A DNA stretch of 36,504 nt from an uncultured Peptoniphilus sp. GTDB taxonomy: Bacteria; Bacillota; Clostridia; Tissierellales; Peptoniphilaceae. The notes under the pieces are model-generated. The model was given only the letters and a program-made list of their open reading frames with translations, was not told the origin of the DNA and ran no database searches. The position numbers and the translations under genes were made by a program. Each line of letters opens with the position of its first letter. Within the stretch, counting starts at the first letter, position 1. Location: the NCBI RefSeq assembly GCF_946222045.1, contig NZ_CAMILN010000017.1, positions 1 to 36,504 of the forward strand, in the 5' to 3' direction. This document shows positions 1 through 8,610 of the stretch, in pieces.

Positions 1-51
1 ACTATCCATAATCTTTTTATGTGTTAAATCATAACCAGTAATTTCTGTCAT
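1..51 (-). CDS. 5' end of an unidentified gene, cut by the window edge
   Basis: ATG at 51-49 opens a frame that reads 17 codons (MTEITGYDLTHKKIMDS) to the window edge with no stop. A strong ribosome-binding site (GAGGAGGTGAGG) lies just upstream, and a consensus promoter with a palindrome over its -10 box precedes it. Seventeen residues are too few to name a family. It lies beyond the amidase at the prophage end, so it is probably a host gene. The palindromic operator suggests a gene under a dimeric repressor, possibly its own product. Confidence 0.6.
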   Translation of the reverse strand, partial: MTEITGYDLTHKKIMDS

Positions 52-95
52 ATCCTCACCTCCTCGACTAATAGCTCAATTTATAATTTTGCGGA

Positions 96-120
96 AGAAT
101 GATAACTTTGTTATCATTCT
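96..120. promoter_or_regulatory. Palindromic operator over the -10 box
   Basis: A perfect 11-bp inverted repeat, AGAATGATAAC / GTTATCATTCT with a TTT spacer, overlaps the -10 hexamer and the expected start of transcription. This is the usual placement of a dimeric repressor site. The regulator is not known; it may be the product of the downstream partial gene. Confidence 0.6.
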
Positions 121-144
121 ATACTCTTATCTTCTTTTTGTCAA
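116..144 (-). promoter_or_regulatory. SigA-type promoter of the leftmost gene
   Basis: On the minus strand TTGACA (144-139) and TAGAAT (121-116) are separated by exactly 17 bases. The -35 is perfect and the -10 has one mismatch to TATAAT. It points at the partial gene starting at 51. Confidence 0.75.
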
Positions 145-200
145 CATGAATAGTAGAAAATCATACTTAAATATGATATAATCATAAATAATTTTAATAT

Positions 201-254
201 ACGCTTAACGCTTAAAACTTTAATAGCAAGCACAGTAAGTGTACGGACACTTAC
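201..254. repeat. Small repeats in the end-of-prophage spacer
   Basis: The spacer between the amidase and the leftmost promoter holds a tandem 7-mer (ACGCTTA twice, 201-214) and an 8-bp perfect inverted repeat (GTAAGTGT / ACACTTAC, 235-242 and 247-254, spacer ACGG). There is no T-tract, so it does not look like an intrinsic terminator. It lies where the phage/host junction is expected, but I found no matching copy at the right end, so an attachment site is not shown. Confidence 0.35.
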
Positions 255-313
255 GAAAAAATTAATGGATCAGATTTTTATGAGATGTATAGTTTCATTA
301 GGCATATTTCTCA

Positions 314-1126
314 CTATTTAATTAATTCATTTACTCTCCTCTGAACAGCATAATAGTTGTATCCATCGTTAGTCAATCTTCTTTTTCTTTCTTCTCCATT
401 ACCCCACTTACCACTTATAACTTCTCTGGCTAGTTGGTCGATTGTCTTCCCAACTGGATATACTATCTTACCATTAGCATCGAATACTTTTAATCTGAAT
501 CTATCGGCACATCTTTTGGCATTATCTAAATTCTTAAATGCACCTTTCTGACTTTTGACATCTGAAAAAGATCTTCTAACTCTATATAGTCCACTTGTTG
601 GTTTACTAACAGTATTATTCCCACTGAGTCTTTTATTTACTTCATTCGCTATATATGAAAACTTGCTGCCAAGGTATGGTCCTGGGCAGTTAGTACTTTT
701 ATACCATTCGTGTTTTTGAAGGACACCATCCTTACCTCCAGTGTAGGTGCAGGGATAGATTCCATTTCTTCTGCAGATGTCTGTAACTAAATCAATTAGT
801 CTATTTAAAACATAATCAGAAACTAACCACTGAGGTCCCCTCGTAGAGTTCCCTACTTCAATTGTGACTGCTCGGTTGTCACACCAGGAAGATGAAGTTG
901 TCCACGCTCTATTGGCTTCATCTACTCCTAAAACAATGACTCCATCGGATCCTAAATTGTAGTTAGCTGATGCACGTCTTGACCTTGGCACAAATATCCC
1001 AGCAAGATTTCTACCATTTATAACCCCTGCTGCATGGTGGATTGCTATTTTAGTTATCTTTTGATTTCTTCTTCCACTATGGTTTGGGGAGAGAATTGTT
1101 GCTTGTACTAATGGGCTATTACTCAT
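314..1126 (-). CDS. Phage endolysin: N-acetylmuramoyl-L-alanine amidase
   Basis: This 270-residue enzyme cuts the amide bond between muramic acid and the stem peptide to lyse the host. The N-terminal amidase_2/PGRP domain (about 20-165) shows the zinc ligands H30 (in IAIHHAAG), H139 (QKHEWY) and C147 (STNCPGPYL). A basic linker domain (about 178-224) looks SPOR-like. The C-terminus (about 227-269) is a CW_7/Cpl-7-type wall-binding motif (IDQLAREVISGKWGNG). ATG at 1126 has AGGAGG upstream and follows the holin stop directly, so the two form a lysis pair. It has no signal peptide, which fits holin-dependent release. Confidence 0.93.
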   Translation of the reverse strand: MSNSPLVQATILSPNHSGRRNQKITKIAIHHAAGVINGRNLAGIFVPRSRRASANYNLGSDGVIVLGVDEANRAWTTSSSWCDNRAVTIEVGNSTRGPQWLVSDYVLNRLIDLVTDICRRNGIYPCTYTGGKDGVLQKHEWYKSTNCPGPYLGSKFSYIANEVNKRLSGNNTVSKPTSGLYRVRRSFSDVKSQKGAFKNLDNAKRCADRFRLKVFDANGKIVYPVGKTIDQLAREVISGKWGNGEERKRRLTNDGYNYYAVQRRVNELIK

Positions 1127-1528
1127 TTATTTTTCCTCCTTGAATTGTTCTAATACTCTTTTTAATTTTTCTGGTACTGGCAAGCCTAGTGCAACAGAGT
1201 TTTCCAAAATAGAAAGCCCCTCATTTGCTATATAAAAAAAGATGATGGCTGTTCTTATCATTGTTCCATCACCTTTAATTAAATTTACATCACATAGGTT
1301 TGCTATTCCTACAACTATAAAAATCATAATCTTTTTTGCTATCCCTTTAAATCCTATGGATGAGGATAGCTTTCTTTCGACCCCTGCTCTTAAAACTCCT
1401 GTCAAATAGTCGGCTATTACAAAAGCAAGTAGTGTGTAAATAAAAGCATCTACACTTCCAAGATAAAATCCCAACCATCCTCCAATGGCTGTAAAGCATA
1501 CTTTTAATATTTCTAAAAACTTATTCAT
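1127..1528 (-). CDS. Holin, phage_holin_4 (TcdE/Cph1-like) family
   Basis: A 133-residue membrane protein with hydrophobic stretches at about 10-25, 28-45, 66-82 and 90-107. The DYLTGVLRAG segment after the second helix and the GFKGIAKK segment are typical of the holin family that includes TcdE. It should form the inner-membrane lesion that releases the amidase encoded immediately downstream. Its start has a GGAGGAATAAA ribosome-binding site. The length is usual for the family. Confidence 0.9.
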   Translation of the reverse strand: MNKFLEILKVCFTAIGGWLGFYLGSVDAFIYTLLAFVIADYLTGVLRAGVERKLSSSIGFKGIAKKIMIFIVVGIANLCDVNLIKGDGTMIRTAIIFFYIANEGLSILENSVALGLPVPEKLKRVLEQFKEEK

Positions 1529-1529
1529 T

Positions 1530-2909
1530 TTATTCCTCCTCTGTTAGTGTGTAAGTTATTTTCATTGTCTTATCTGCCGTTTTTAATATTGGACTTGATA
1601 GATTATTAATTGTTCCAAGGTATGGGGTATGAAGAAATAAAAGTTTATAAAAGTATTCCTCATAACCTCCAAATCCTATAACCAATGGCCCGATTGTCTT
1701 TGGATCCATCATTAAATTTGGTATTCCATCACCGTTATAGTCAGAAACACCGTTTACTATGACTTGGTCTTTTTTATCAATTGCAAATTCATAACCTAAT
1801 ATATAGTCTCCCCAATTATATAGGTAACAGTATTCTCCACTATATTTCGAAGTCCTAACTTCTTTACCTAATTCTATAACAGAAATATCAACAGGATTAT
1901 TGATATTAATTTTATAGATTTTATCCGAACTATATGGATTTATCGAATATAGGTAGCCATTTTTAATACAGCTATATACATATCTATGACAGTAACTTCT
2001 ATTTTTTTCATTGTAACTTCCTAATTTGCCTAATCTTATTTCATTTAATGACCATTCATCTGTTTTGGTTGTATAATCACTTTTACTTATTCTTAATCTT
2101 ATTAGCTTATCTCTGTAAGTGCCAAAGCCATACCAATTTCCATCTTCTCCGTCGTAGAAACAACATTCATTCCAAATACTCAACTTGCTAAAAAAATCTG
2201 ACACATCAATCGTTATTTTTTCTTCATTTTTAAATCCTTTAGTATAAACTGGATCATTTAGCCCTATATTCGTAAATGGTTCTTTTAATTTAACCAACTC
2301 TATTGACTTGTTATCCAAAGGCCATATGGAAATTATGGTATTATTTTTTAAATCAATTTCTATACATCCGTTATATACGTCAGAAACTTCTCTATTTTTC
2401 CAAACCTTAGTTTTATTCAACATTAAAAATGCGTCTTTCCCATGAGTATCTCCATAGAAATATTTACCTCCCCTGTAATGTGTTAATGCCAATGATGAGA
2501 TTCTTCCGTTTGCCTGTGACGTAGAAAAATCCCACACAAACTTGTAACCATTTTCAAGAGGGGTTGATTCATTAAGATTAGCTGAACCTCTTCTTGGTGC
2601 ATCCGTTGAATTTACATCATTGGATGCATAACCTATGATTTGATTATCAGAAGGAGCAAATATTTTATTTGGATCTTCATCAAGAGGATTTTCAAATAAT
2701 AAGATTCCACCATAGCACTTATTGGCAATTGGAAAAATCTCTTCGTGAAATTTTGTAATGAGCTCTTCTCCAACTGGATACATTAGCCCCATAGGATTTA
2801 ATCTTAATAAATCGGGCACAGCATTCGTTATTAAGTTTTCATCTTCATATATCTCCTTCGTGTTTGTTCTCACATCAGTTAGTTCAATGACTGATTTACC
2901 CTTGAGCAT
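1530..2909 (-). CDS. Probable tail fibre / receptor-binding protein
   Basis: A protein of about 459 residues between the baseplate hub gene and the holin, the usual place of the host-recognition protein. ATG at 2909 is chosen because AAGGAGGAAGAA precedes it; it lies 14 bases inside the end of the upstream gene. The N-terminus (KSVIELTDVRTNTKEIYEDEN) resembles attachment regions of clostridial tail fibres. The rest is rich in aromatic residues with repeated short beta-like stretches such as NGYLYSINPYSSDKIYKI and GNWYGFGTYRDKLIRLRI, which suggest a beta-propeller. The function is inferred mostly from position; the receptor is unknown. Confidence 0.65.
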   Translation of the reverse strand: MLKGKSVIELTDVRTNTKEIYEDENLITNAVPDLLRLNPMGLMYPVGEELITKFHEEIFPIANKCYGGILLFENPLDEDPNKIFAPSDNQIIGYASNDVNSTDAPRRGSANLNESTPLENGYKFVWDFSTSQANGRISSLALTHYRGGKYFYGDTHGKDAFLMLNKTKVWKNREVSDVYNGCIEIDLKNNTIISIWPLDNKSIELVKLKEPFTNIGLNDPVYTKGFKNEEKITIDVSDFFSKLSIWNECCFYDGEDGNWYGFGTYRDKLIRLRISKSDYTTKTDEWSLNEIRLGKLGSYNEKNRSYCHRYVYSCIKNGYLYSINPYSSDKIYKININNPVDISVIELGKEVRTSKYSGEYCYLYNWGDYILGYEFAIDKKDQVIVNGVSDYNGDGIPNLMMDPKTIGPLVIGFGGYEEYFYKLLFLHTPYLGTINNLSSPILKTADKTMKITYTLTEEE

Positions 2910-4767
2910 TTTCTTCCTCCTTATCTTTAAATTCTGTAGTAATTTCTTCTTTATATTTTCCAAGTATCAATCCTTGATATTTAAATCTTCCTACCTTTTC
3001 ATTAAATACTAGTGGTCTTGGGACTTGGCTTTCTACTTTGTAGTCTGCTTTAAGTTTCCTAAGAAGAAACGAATGACTAAGTTCTATCTTCTTCCAGGAT
3101 TCATCAATCTTAAGTTTCCCATCCCAAGCTTCTGAAGAACCAAGAGACTGACCAGAGATAGCTGCGATAGCATTATCTTTTCCAATCATTGCTTGACCAG
3201 ACTCAAGCCTAATTAATACCGAGAAGTTGTTCATCGTCTTTTCCTGAAGTTTAGTTAACGGATAAAAAAGATTTAAAATATGGTCACCACTTAAGTATGT
3301 TTCTTTTGGAATATGATGTTCTATTTTCGTATCATTGAAAACATAGGTAATAACTAACCTTGTTGGTATTTCTATATTTTCAATAAAGTCTAATTCCTCT
3401 ACTTCTTCTTTTTCTTCAAACTTTGGAGGATCATAGGATTTTCCATCGTTATTTAAAACCTCTACTTGTTTCTTAACCTTTCTTGATATCTTTCTAGTTT
3501 TTTCTTCAGAATCACAGATGATATTTAACAAGATAGATGCATTAAAAATTGCCTCCGTTTCTTTATTGGAGGCAAATTCTATACGAATTATTGGTGTATC
3601 TGTTGTAGAAAGATTAAAGGCAGAGTAATTGGAGTAGGCATGAACTACCAACTTTTCCGATTCAATCTGATTTAAAAGTCCTACTATATTCTTATCATTC
3701 TTACTCTTAGCTTTAGATAAATATGGATTCTTACCTACGCCAAGAATTCTATGCTTGCTATTTATTTTATATTCTATGTCAGTGATAAGGCCTTCAATCT
3801 TTTCTTCTTCGTAAGAAATAGCTATTCTATCTCCTACATCGAGGCTGGGATCTCCTATTGTTACCATATCAAAGGGTGTGTGATGAATTTTGCAAATTTC
3901 AGTAAGAAGAGCCTCACACATTCTTTTTCTTTTTTCTGGAAGTCCTAATTGCATCAATGGATTTATTCCAAGGTTCATAGTTAATCCATCATCATTTTCT
4001 AATGAATAGTATTCAGCTATTTTAGTCTTTGCATTTGTAGAGTTGATGGCTGTATATCTTGTTTTAAAATCTGATATTGATGAAGAAAATCTTTCTCTTG
4101 TTTTAATTTCAGTTGATATGCTTTCTGCATACTTCTTTAAAACCAACTTACCATCACGAGAAACCCCAGCAAAAGCACCAAGAGTCGATGCTATATAGTG
4201 AATAAAGTCCCTGTAGGTTTCTATATCATGGTCTTGATAAATTGCCAAAACTTCCTCACCATTTACAAAAGTTCTTACCTCATCTTCTGTCATACCTAAT
4301 TCTACCTTACACTTCTCACATGAAAGACTTAGTAGTTCAAAGGCTGTGCCAAAGGTATCTGTAACTGGGAAATTCTTATCAAATCTAAGCATATAATCAT
4401 AGCCTTTTAGTTCTAAAATCTTCTTAGACCTATTTGCTTCAGTAACATCAAATATTCCCATTGGTATGGTTTCTATCTTTTTATTCTCTAATTCTTGATG
4501 GTAAAAAAGTTCTAATTTGGAATCCTCTAAAGAATACCTATCTATATCTGAAAAAAGACTGATTCCAAACTCTCCAGCATAAACTGTACCTATTTCAAGT
4601 TCAGAAGATCCCGAGCATGAACGATGAATGTATCCAGACCCTTTAAGAATATCTTTATTGGTAAATGGAATGATTGTTTCATCTTTTAAGATGATATTTC
4701 CCGTCCAGTAAAATTTACGAGAGTTCTTTTTGATTGCTGTTTTATATTCTTCACTTGTTGGATACAT
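2896..4767 (-). CDS. Baseplate hub / tail-associated (Tal-like) protein
   Basis: A 623-residue protein downstream of a small tail protein, in the position of Tal or tail hub proteins of siphoviruses. The N-terminal third (KFYWTGNIILKDETIIPF, then IPMGIFDVTEA, LELKGYDYMLRF) matches the Dit/hub style of such proteins, and a pair of cysteines (SCEKCK) lies near residue 165. The C-terminal half is probably fibre-like and could bind the next gene's product. ATG at 4767 has GGAGGAATATTG ahead and overlaps the upstream TGA by one base; an in-frame start further upstream lacks a ribosome-binding site. No clear peptidase motif is visible. Confidence 0.7.
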   Translation of the reverse strand: MYPTSEEYKTAIKKNSRKFYWTGNIILKDETIIPFTNKDILKGSGYIHRSCSGSSELEIGTVYAGEFGISLFSDIDRYSLEDSKLELFYHQELENKKIETIPMGIFDVTEANRSKKILELKGYDYMLRFDKNFPVTDTFGTAFELLSLSCEKCKVELGMTEDEVRTFVNGEEVLAIYQDHDIETYRDFIHYIASTLGAFAGVSRDGKLVLKKYAESISTEIKTRERFSSSISDFKTRYTAINSTNAKTKIAEYYSLENDDGLTMNLGINPLMQLGLPEKRKRMCEALLTEICKIHHTPFDMVTIGDPSLDVGDRIAISYEEEKIEGLITDIEYKINSKHRILGVGKNPYLSKAKSKNDKNIVGLLNQIESEKLVVHAYSNYSAFNLSTTDTPIIRIEFASNKETEAIFNASILLNIICDSEEKTRKISRKVKKQVEVLNNDGKSYDPPKFEEKEEVEELDFIENIEIPTRLVITYVFNDTKIEHHIPKETYLSGDHILNLFYPLTKLQEKTMNNFSVLIRLESGQAMIGKDNAIAAISGQSLGSSEAWDGKLKIDESWKKIELSHSFLLRKLKADYKVESQVPRPLVFNEKVGRFKYQGLILGKYKEEITTEFKDKEEENAQG

Positions 4768-5129
4768 CAATATTCCTCCAATGAAATAGATACTTCCCAC
4801 AATCCCTTATAAGAAGTATCTTTTATTAGTTTGACTTGAAACTTATCTATATACATTTGTGTCTCTTTTAGTTCCAACGTTTCTGTATCTAAGAATTTAA
4901 CTTTAAGATTAGACTTGTTAGCAAGACCACTCAATATCTTCACAATCTTAGGACTACATGAAAAACCTACTGAAATACTTGCTACTTTGTTTCTAACAAT
5001 ATCCCTTTGAATAGTACCTGCCTCTGTTTCTCCTCCAGTATCTGCCTCTATATCTCTAAACTCCAAATCATAAGAATTTGGCAGTGGCAGGTCTACTCCT
5101 TCAATAATTAAATATGATTGATATTTCAT
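4767..5129 (-). CDS. Small tail protein between tape measure and hub (DUF6711-like)
   Basis: A 120-residue beta-rich protein (SYLIIEGVDLPLPNSYDLEF, later LIKDTSYKGLWEVSISLEEY) lying directly after the tape measure gene, where distal-tail or tail-tip adaptor proteins are found. It resembles small phage proteins grouped as DUF6711 from memory, which could not be checked. Its start overlaps the last base of the tape measure stop. A role joining tail tube to hub is inferred from position. Confidence 0.6.
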   Translation of the reverse strand: MKYQSYLIIEGVDLPLPNSYDLEFRDIEADTGGETEAGTIQRDIVRNKVASISVGFSCSPKIVKILSGLANKSNLKVKFLDTETLELKETQMYIDKFQVKLIKDTSYKGLWEVSISLEEY

Positions 5130-8100
5130 TACCTACCTCCACTTCTTAAATTCTTACGCATAGATGCATTAACAATAACTTCATCAAGGAGTGTTCCTCC
5201 AAGATAGACTGGGATAACAATATCTCCAGAATTTTCCGATTTAACATTTATATTTGCAAGTGCATCGGATATTTGCCTTCCTATATCAATTCCATTTACA
5301 GCAGATTCTTTATCATATCCACCTATGCCAACAGCTGATATATTTGGGCTTAAAACCATATCACTTGCGACATTTTCCATCGAAGATTGAACTAATCTCC
5401 TGCTCTTTTCAATTCCTTTAGATAAGCCTAGCATGAAGTCTGGCATCCATGATTCATAATCAGTAAGCGGTCCAACATCTGGAACAGAGAAGTGCAGGTA
5501 GGACCTAATAGTTGATGCTACATTAGAAACAGCAGATGTCACATTGCTAATTGCACTTCTAATCCCTCTAGCAATTCCGTTAATCATATCGGCTCCCCAT
5601 GTATAGGCTTGAGATGCTAAGTTCTTAATGTGATTAACCGCATTATTAAATCCATTTCTAATAGTTGACTGAATATTCGACATGGTCGATGAAATACTTG
5701 ATCTCATGGAATTAAAGGCAGACGATACTGCTGACTTCGCAGTATTCACTGCAGAGGAAATAGTCGACTTTATGGAGTTCCAAGCAGATGAAACAAAGGT
5801 CTTAATATTATTCATTGTTGATGAGATGAAGGTCTTTATCCCATTCCAGATTGATTCAAGGACTGTCTTAATAGAAGTCAAGATAGTCTCAATCGTCGTC
5901 TTTATGTTTGTCCAGGATGTAGAAATAAATGTCCCAATGGCAGTAATGACTGTTGTTAAAAACTCTTTTAGTCCATTCCAAATGGTTTCAACTTTTACTT
6001 TAATTGCATCAAGAACTGTTAAAATTAAAGTCTTTATACCTTCCCAAGTAGTTTTTATAAACTCACCAACTGCTGTAAATACTTCTGTAGTTGTAGTTGA
6101 TATAGCTGTCCATATATTGGTAAAAGTAGTTTGAACTCCCGTCCAGAGGCTTGTAAAGAATTCTCCTAAACTCTGCCATAGACTCTTGGCTCCTTCAATA
6201 AAGGTATTCCAAGATTCAGTTAGAAAAGTTGTTATAGATGACCATATACTGTTCCATCCTTCAGAAAGTCCATTCCATAGATTGGCAAAGAAGTCCTTAA
6301 TGCCTTTCCAAGTAGTCTTAACTCCTTCAATAAATCCAGACCAAAACTCTGATAGAAAACTTGTGATTTCATTCCAGGTACTTGTCCAGGATTCTGATAT
6401 CCCTTGCCATAGGTTTACGAAGAATTCTTTTATTCCATTCCAAATGGCAACAGTTGATTCCTTAATAGTTTCCCATATGGAGATGACCCCTTCTCTAAAC
6501 CAGTCGCACTTCTTCCATAAAAGAACAAGACCAGCTATTACTGCACCAATAGCAATAGGAACAATCCCAATGGCTGATACTACTGCAGTAATTGCTGGTA
6601 TAAGTGTACCTGTAAAGATTCCAACTATCTTAGTTATTCCTCCTACTATTAGAGGTCCTTTGGTCATAATAGTTCCTATTGACCAGATAAGTTTTCCTAC
6701 AATCATAAGTACAGGTCCAAGAGCAGCTATAAAAAGACCGATACCTGCAATAATACCTTTTACTGGTCCTGGAAGGGCATTAAGTCCATTTACCAGTTTT
6801 GTTAATATATCTACTGCTTTTCTAACAGCAGGCATTAAAAGTTCTCCAAAGGATATAGCTAATTCTTCTAAGGCAGATTGTAAAATCTTTAATTGACCAG
6901 CTAAGTTATCCTGCATAGTAGCAGCCATTTTTTCTGCTGTTCCATCTGCGTTGTATATGGCATCACTTAAGCTGTTATAGTCTTTCTCACTGGCATTTAT
7001 AATTGCCAACATTCCAGACATGGCATTTTTACCAAATATCATGGAGGCTGCTTGTGCTTTTTGAGTTCCATCTAAATTAGCAAAGGCTACTCTAAAGGTA
7101 CTTAAAGTCTCATCAAGTGAAAGGCCCTGCACATCTTCAATAGATAAGCCCAACATGTACATTCCATTAATAACTTCTTTAGTTGGTGATGCGAGCCTTG
7201 TTAGTCCAGACCTTAAAGCTGTCCCTGCTTGTGAACCTTTTATTCCTGCGTTAGCCATTAAACCAATAGCGACTGCCGTATCTTCAACTGAATATCCAAG
7301 TGTCCCAGCAATAGGTGCTGCATATTTAAAGGTTTCACCCATTAATGAAACATTGGTATTGGCATTAGATGATGCAGCAGCAAGAATATCAGCAAAGTGA
7401 GAAGAGTCTTCTGCTTTTAAACCAAAGGCTGTAAGGGCATCTGTAACGATATCTGAAGTAGTAGCTAGATCCTCACCACTAGCTGCAGCAAGGTTCATGA
7501 CTCCTTCAATACCACCAATCATGTCTTTACTTTTCCAACCAGCCATGGCCATATAATTCATAGCCTCTGCCGCTTCAGATGCTGAAAACTTGGTCTTGGC
7601 TCCCATTTCACGAGCTTTTTCCCTCAGAGCGTCAAAGTCGGACCCCGTTGCACCAGATACTGCTTTTACCTTGGACATACCAGAGTCAAAATCTGATGCA
7701 GTTTTTACAGCTGCTACCCCAAGACCTGCTACTGCAAGAGATACTGGCATCATTTTTCTTCCCACGTTTTCTATATTTTGCCCTGTGTTTTGCCATTTTT
7801 CTCCAGTAATAGCTATGTTTTGCAGGGTTTGATTAGTGGTTGCTCCTTGTCTTTCTAAAGACTTTAGGGCTTGTTCTGTTTCAATAATCTCACGTTTAAG
7901 GGCATCATATTGCTCTTGGGAGATCTTTCCTTCTGCAAGAGCCTGTTCAGCTTGTTTCTGTGCTTCTTTCAAAGAAGTTAATTTATTTTTTGTTTCTTCT
8001 AAGGTCTGACCTAATAGCTTATGCTTTTGTGAGATAAGTTCAGTATTTCCTGGGTCAAGTTTAAGAAGTTTATTAACATCACGTAATTCTGACTGAGTGT

Positions 8101-8194
8101 GTTTTATTTCTGTATTTACTGATTTAAGTGCGTCTTGAAGTTTGGTAGTATCTCCACCAATCTCAACAGTTATTCCTTTTATTCTATTTGCCAA
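5129..8194 (-). CDS. Tail tape measure protein
   Basis: This 1021-residue protein sets tail length and passes through the membrane on DNA ejection. A coiled coil spans about 15-115 and the conserved minor-tail core (ASDFDSGMSKVKAVSGATG) begins near 167. Hydrophobic segments lie at about 478-505 and 520-560. From about 570 to 860 there are Trp-rich repeats spaced by roughly 11-13 residues (WNGIKEFFVNLWQG, WKGIKDFFANLWNG), part of a longer duplication of about 42 residues. TTG at 8194 is the start, after AAGGAGGTGAGATA. At the common rule of about 1.5 angstrom per residue the tail would be near 150 nm. Confidence 0.95.
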   Translation of the reverse strand: MANRIKGITVEIGGDTTKLQDALKSVNTEIKHTQSELRDVNKLLKLDPGNTELISQKHKLLGQTLEETKNKLTSLKEAQKQAEQALAEGKISQEQYDALKREIIETEQALKSLERQGATTNQTLQNIAITGEKWQNTGQNIENVGRKMMPVSLAVAGLGVAAVKTASDFDSGMSKVKAVSGATGSDFDALREKAREMGAKTKFSASEAAEAMNYMAMAGWKSKDMIGGIEGVMNLAAASGEDLATTSDIVTDALTAFGLKAEDSSHFADILAAASSNANTNVSLMGETFKYAAPIAGTLGYSVEDTAVAIGLMANAGIKGSQAGTALRSGLTRLASPTKEVINGMYMLGLSIEDVQGLSLDETLSTFRVAFANLDGTQKAQAASMIFGKNAMSGMLAIINASEKDYNSLSDAIYNADGTAEKMAATMQDNLAGQLKILQSALEELAISFGELLMPAVRKAVDILTKLVNGLNALPGPVKGIIAGIGLFIAALGPVLMIVGKLIWSIGTIMTKGPLIVGGITKIVGIFTGTLIPAITAVVSAIGIVPIAIGAVIAGLVLLWKKCDWFREGVISIWETIKESTVAIWNGIKEFFVNLWQGISESWTSTWNEITSFLSEFWSGFIEGVKTTWKGIKDFFANLWNGLSEGWNSIWSSITTFLTESWNTFIEGAKSLWQSLGEFFTSLWTGVQTTFTNIWTAISTTTTEVFTAVGEFIKTTWEGIKTLILTVLDAIKVKVETIWNGLKEFLTTVITAIGTFISTSWTNIKTTIETILTSIKTVLESIWNGIKTFISSTMNNIKTFVSSAWNSIKSTISSAVNTAKSAVSSAFNSMRSSISSTMSNIQSTIRNGFNNAVNHIKNLASQAYTWGADMINGIARGIRSAISNVTSAVSNVASTIRSYLHFSVPDVGPLTDYESWMPDFMLGLSKGIEKSRRLVQSSMENVASDMVLSPNISAVGIGGYDKESAVNGIDIGRQISDALANINVKSENSGDIVIPVYLGGTLLDEVIVNASMRKNLRSGGR

Positions 8195-8220
8195 TATCTC
8201 ACCTCCTTAATTTAAAGCAT

Positions 8221-8253
8221 AAGAAAAGCACCTATCATTTTGATAGATGCTTT
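8221..8253 (-). terminator. Intrinsic terminator after the 98-residue gene
   Basis: On the minus strand a 13-bp stem (AAAGCATCTATCA / TGATAGGTGCTTT, one G-U pair) with an AAA loop runs into TTTTCTT. It sits between the 98-residue gene and the tape measure gene. Its outer stem matches the terminator at 14216-14242. Confidence 0.8.
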
Positions 8254-8272
8254 AAATACCTTTTTAGAATTT

Positions 8273-8569
8273 CTATTGTTTCTTTAAATCTTCTATATTT
8301 TTATTTAATCTGCTAAGTTGTCTTATTATCATCCAGTTTTGTTCTACTAATGCGGAAAGATATGTTACTTTAGCTTGTTCTTCTGCTTTTGCAAAACTCA
8401 AAGCCATACCAGCTTTAAAGAATGAATTTCCTGCTAAATCACTTGCAATTCTTTGTAAAACTACTAAATCTTTCTCATCTAGATCTTCTAGTTGATATCT
8501 TCGCATAAATGCTTGTAATTTTTCATTTTGCTTTTCTTCTGCTGTTTTCTTTTCTCCGAATAATCCCAT
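8273..8569 (-). CDS. Small protein of unknown function, probable moron
   Basis: A 98-residue protein with a charged N-terminus (MGLFGEKKTAEEK), an alpha-helical middle and a C-terminal amphipathic helix (RQLSRLNKNIEDLKKQ). No family is recognised with confidence. It lies between the tail chaperone and the tape measure gene, which are usually adjacent. It has a strong ribosome-binding site (AGGAGGAATC), a perfect TATAAT about 35 bases upstream (8603-8608) without a clear -35 box, and its own terminator. This looks like an independently expressed accessory gene dropped into the tail operon rather than a structural protein. Confidence 0.7.
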   Translation of the reverse strand: MGLFGEKKTAEEKQNEKLQAFMRRYQLEDLDEKDLVVLQRIASDLAGNSFFKAGMALSFAKAEEQAKVTYLSALVEQNWMIIRQLSRLNKNIEDLKKQ

Positions 8570-8610
8570 GATTCCTCCTAATAAATATAATTGTTGAAAA
8601 CATTATACTT

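Noticed and set aside
235..254. Inverted repeat GTAAGTGT/ACACTTAC as prophage attachment site
   Set aside because: It is at a plausible place, but no matching sequence was found near the right end, so an attachment site is not supported.
5682..6896. Long open frames on the plus strand opposite the tape measure gene
   Set aside because: They mirror the repetitive tape measure coding sequence, have no ribosome-binding sites and show no protein-like features.
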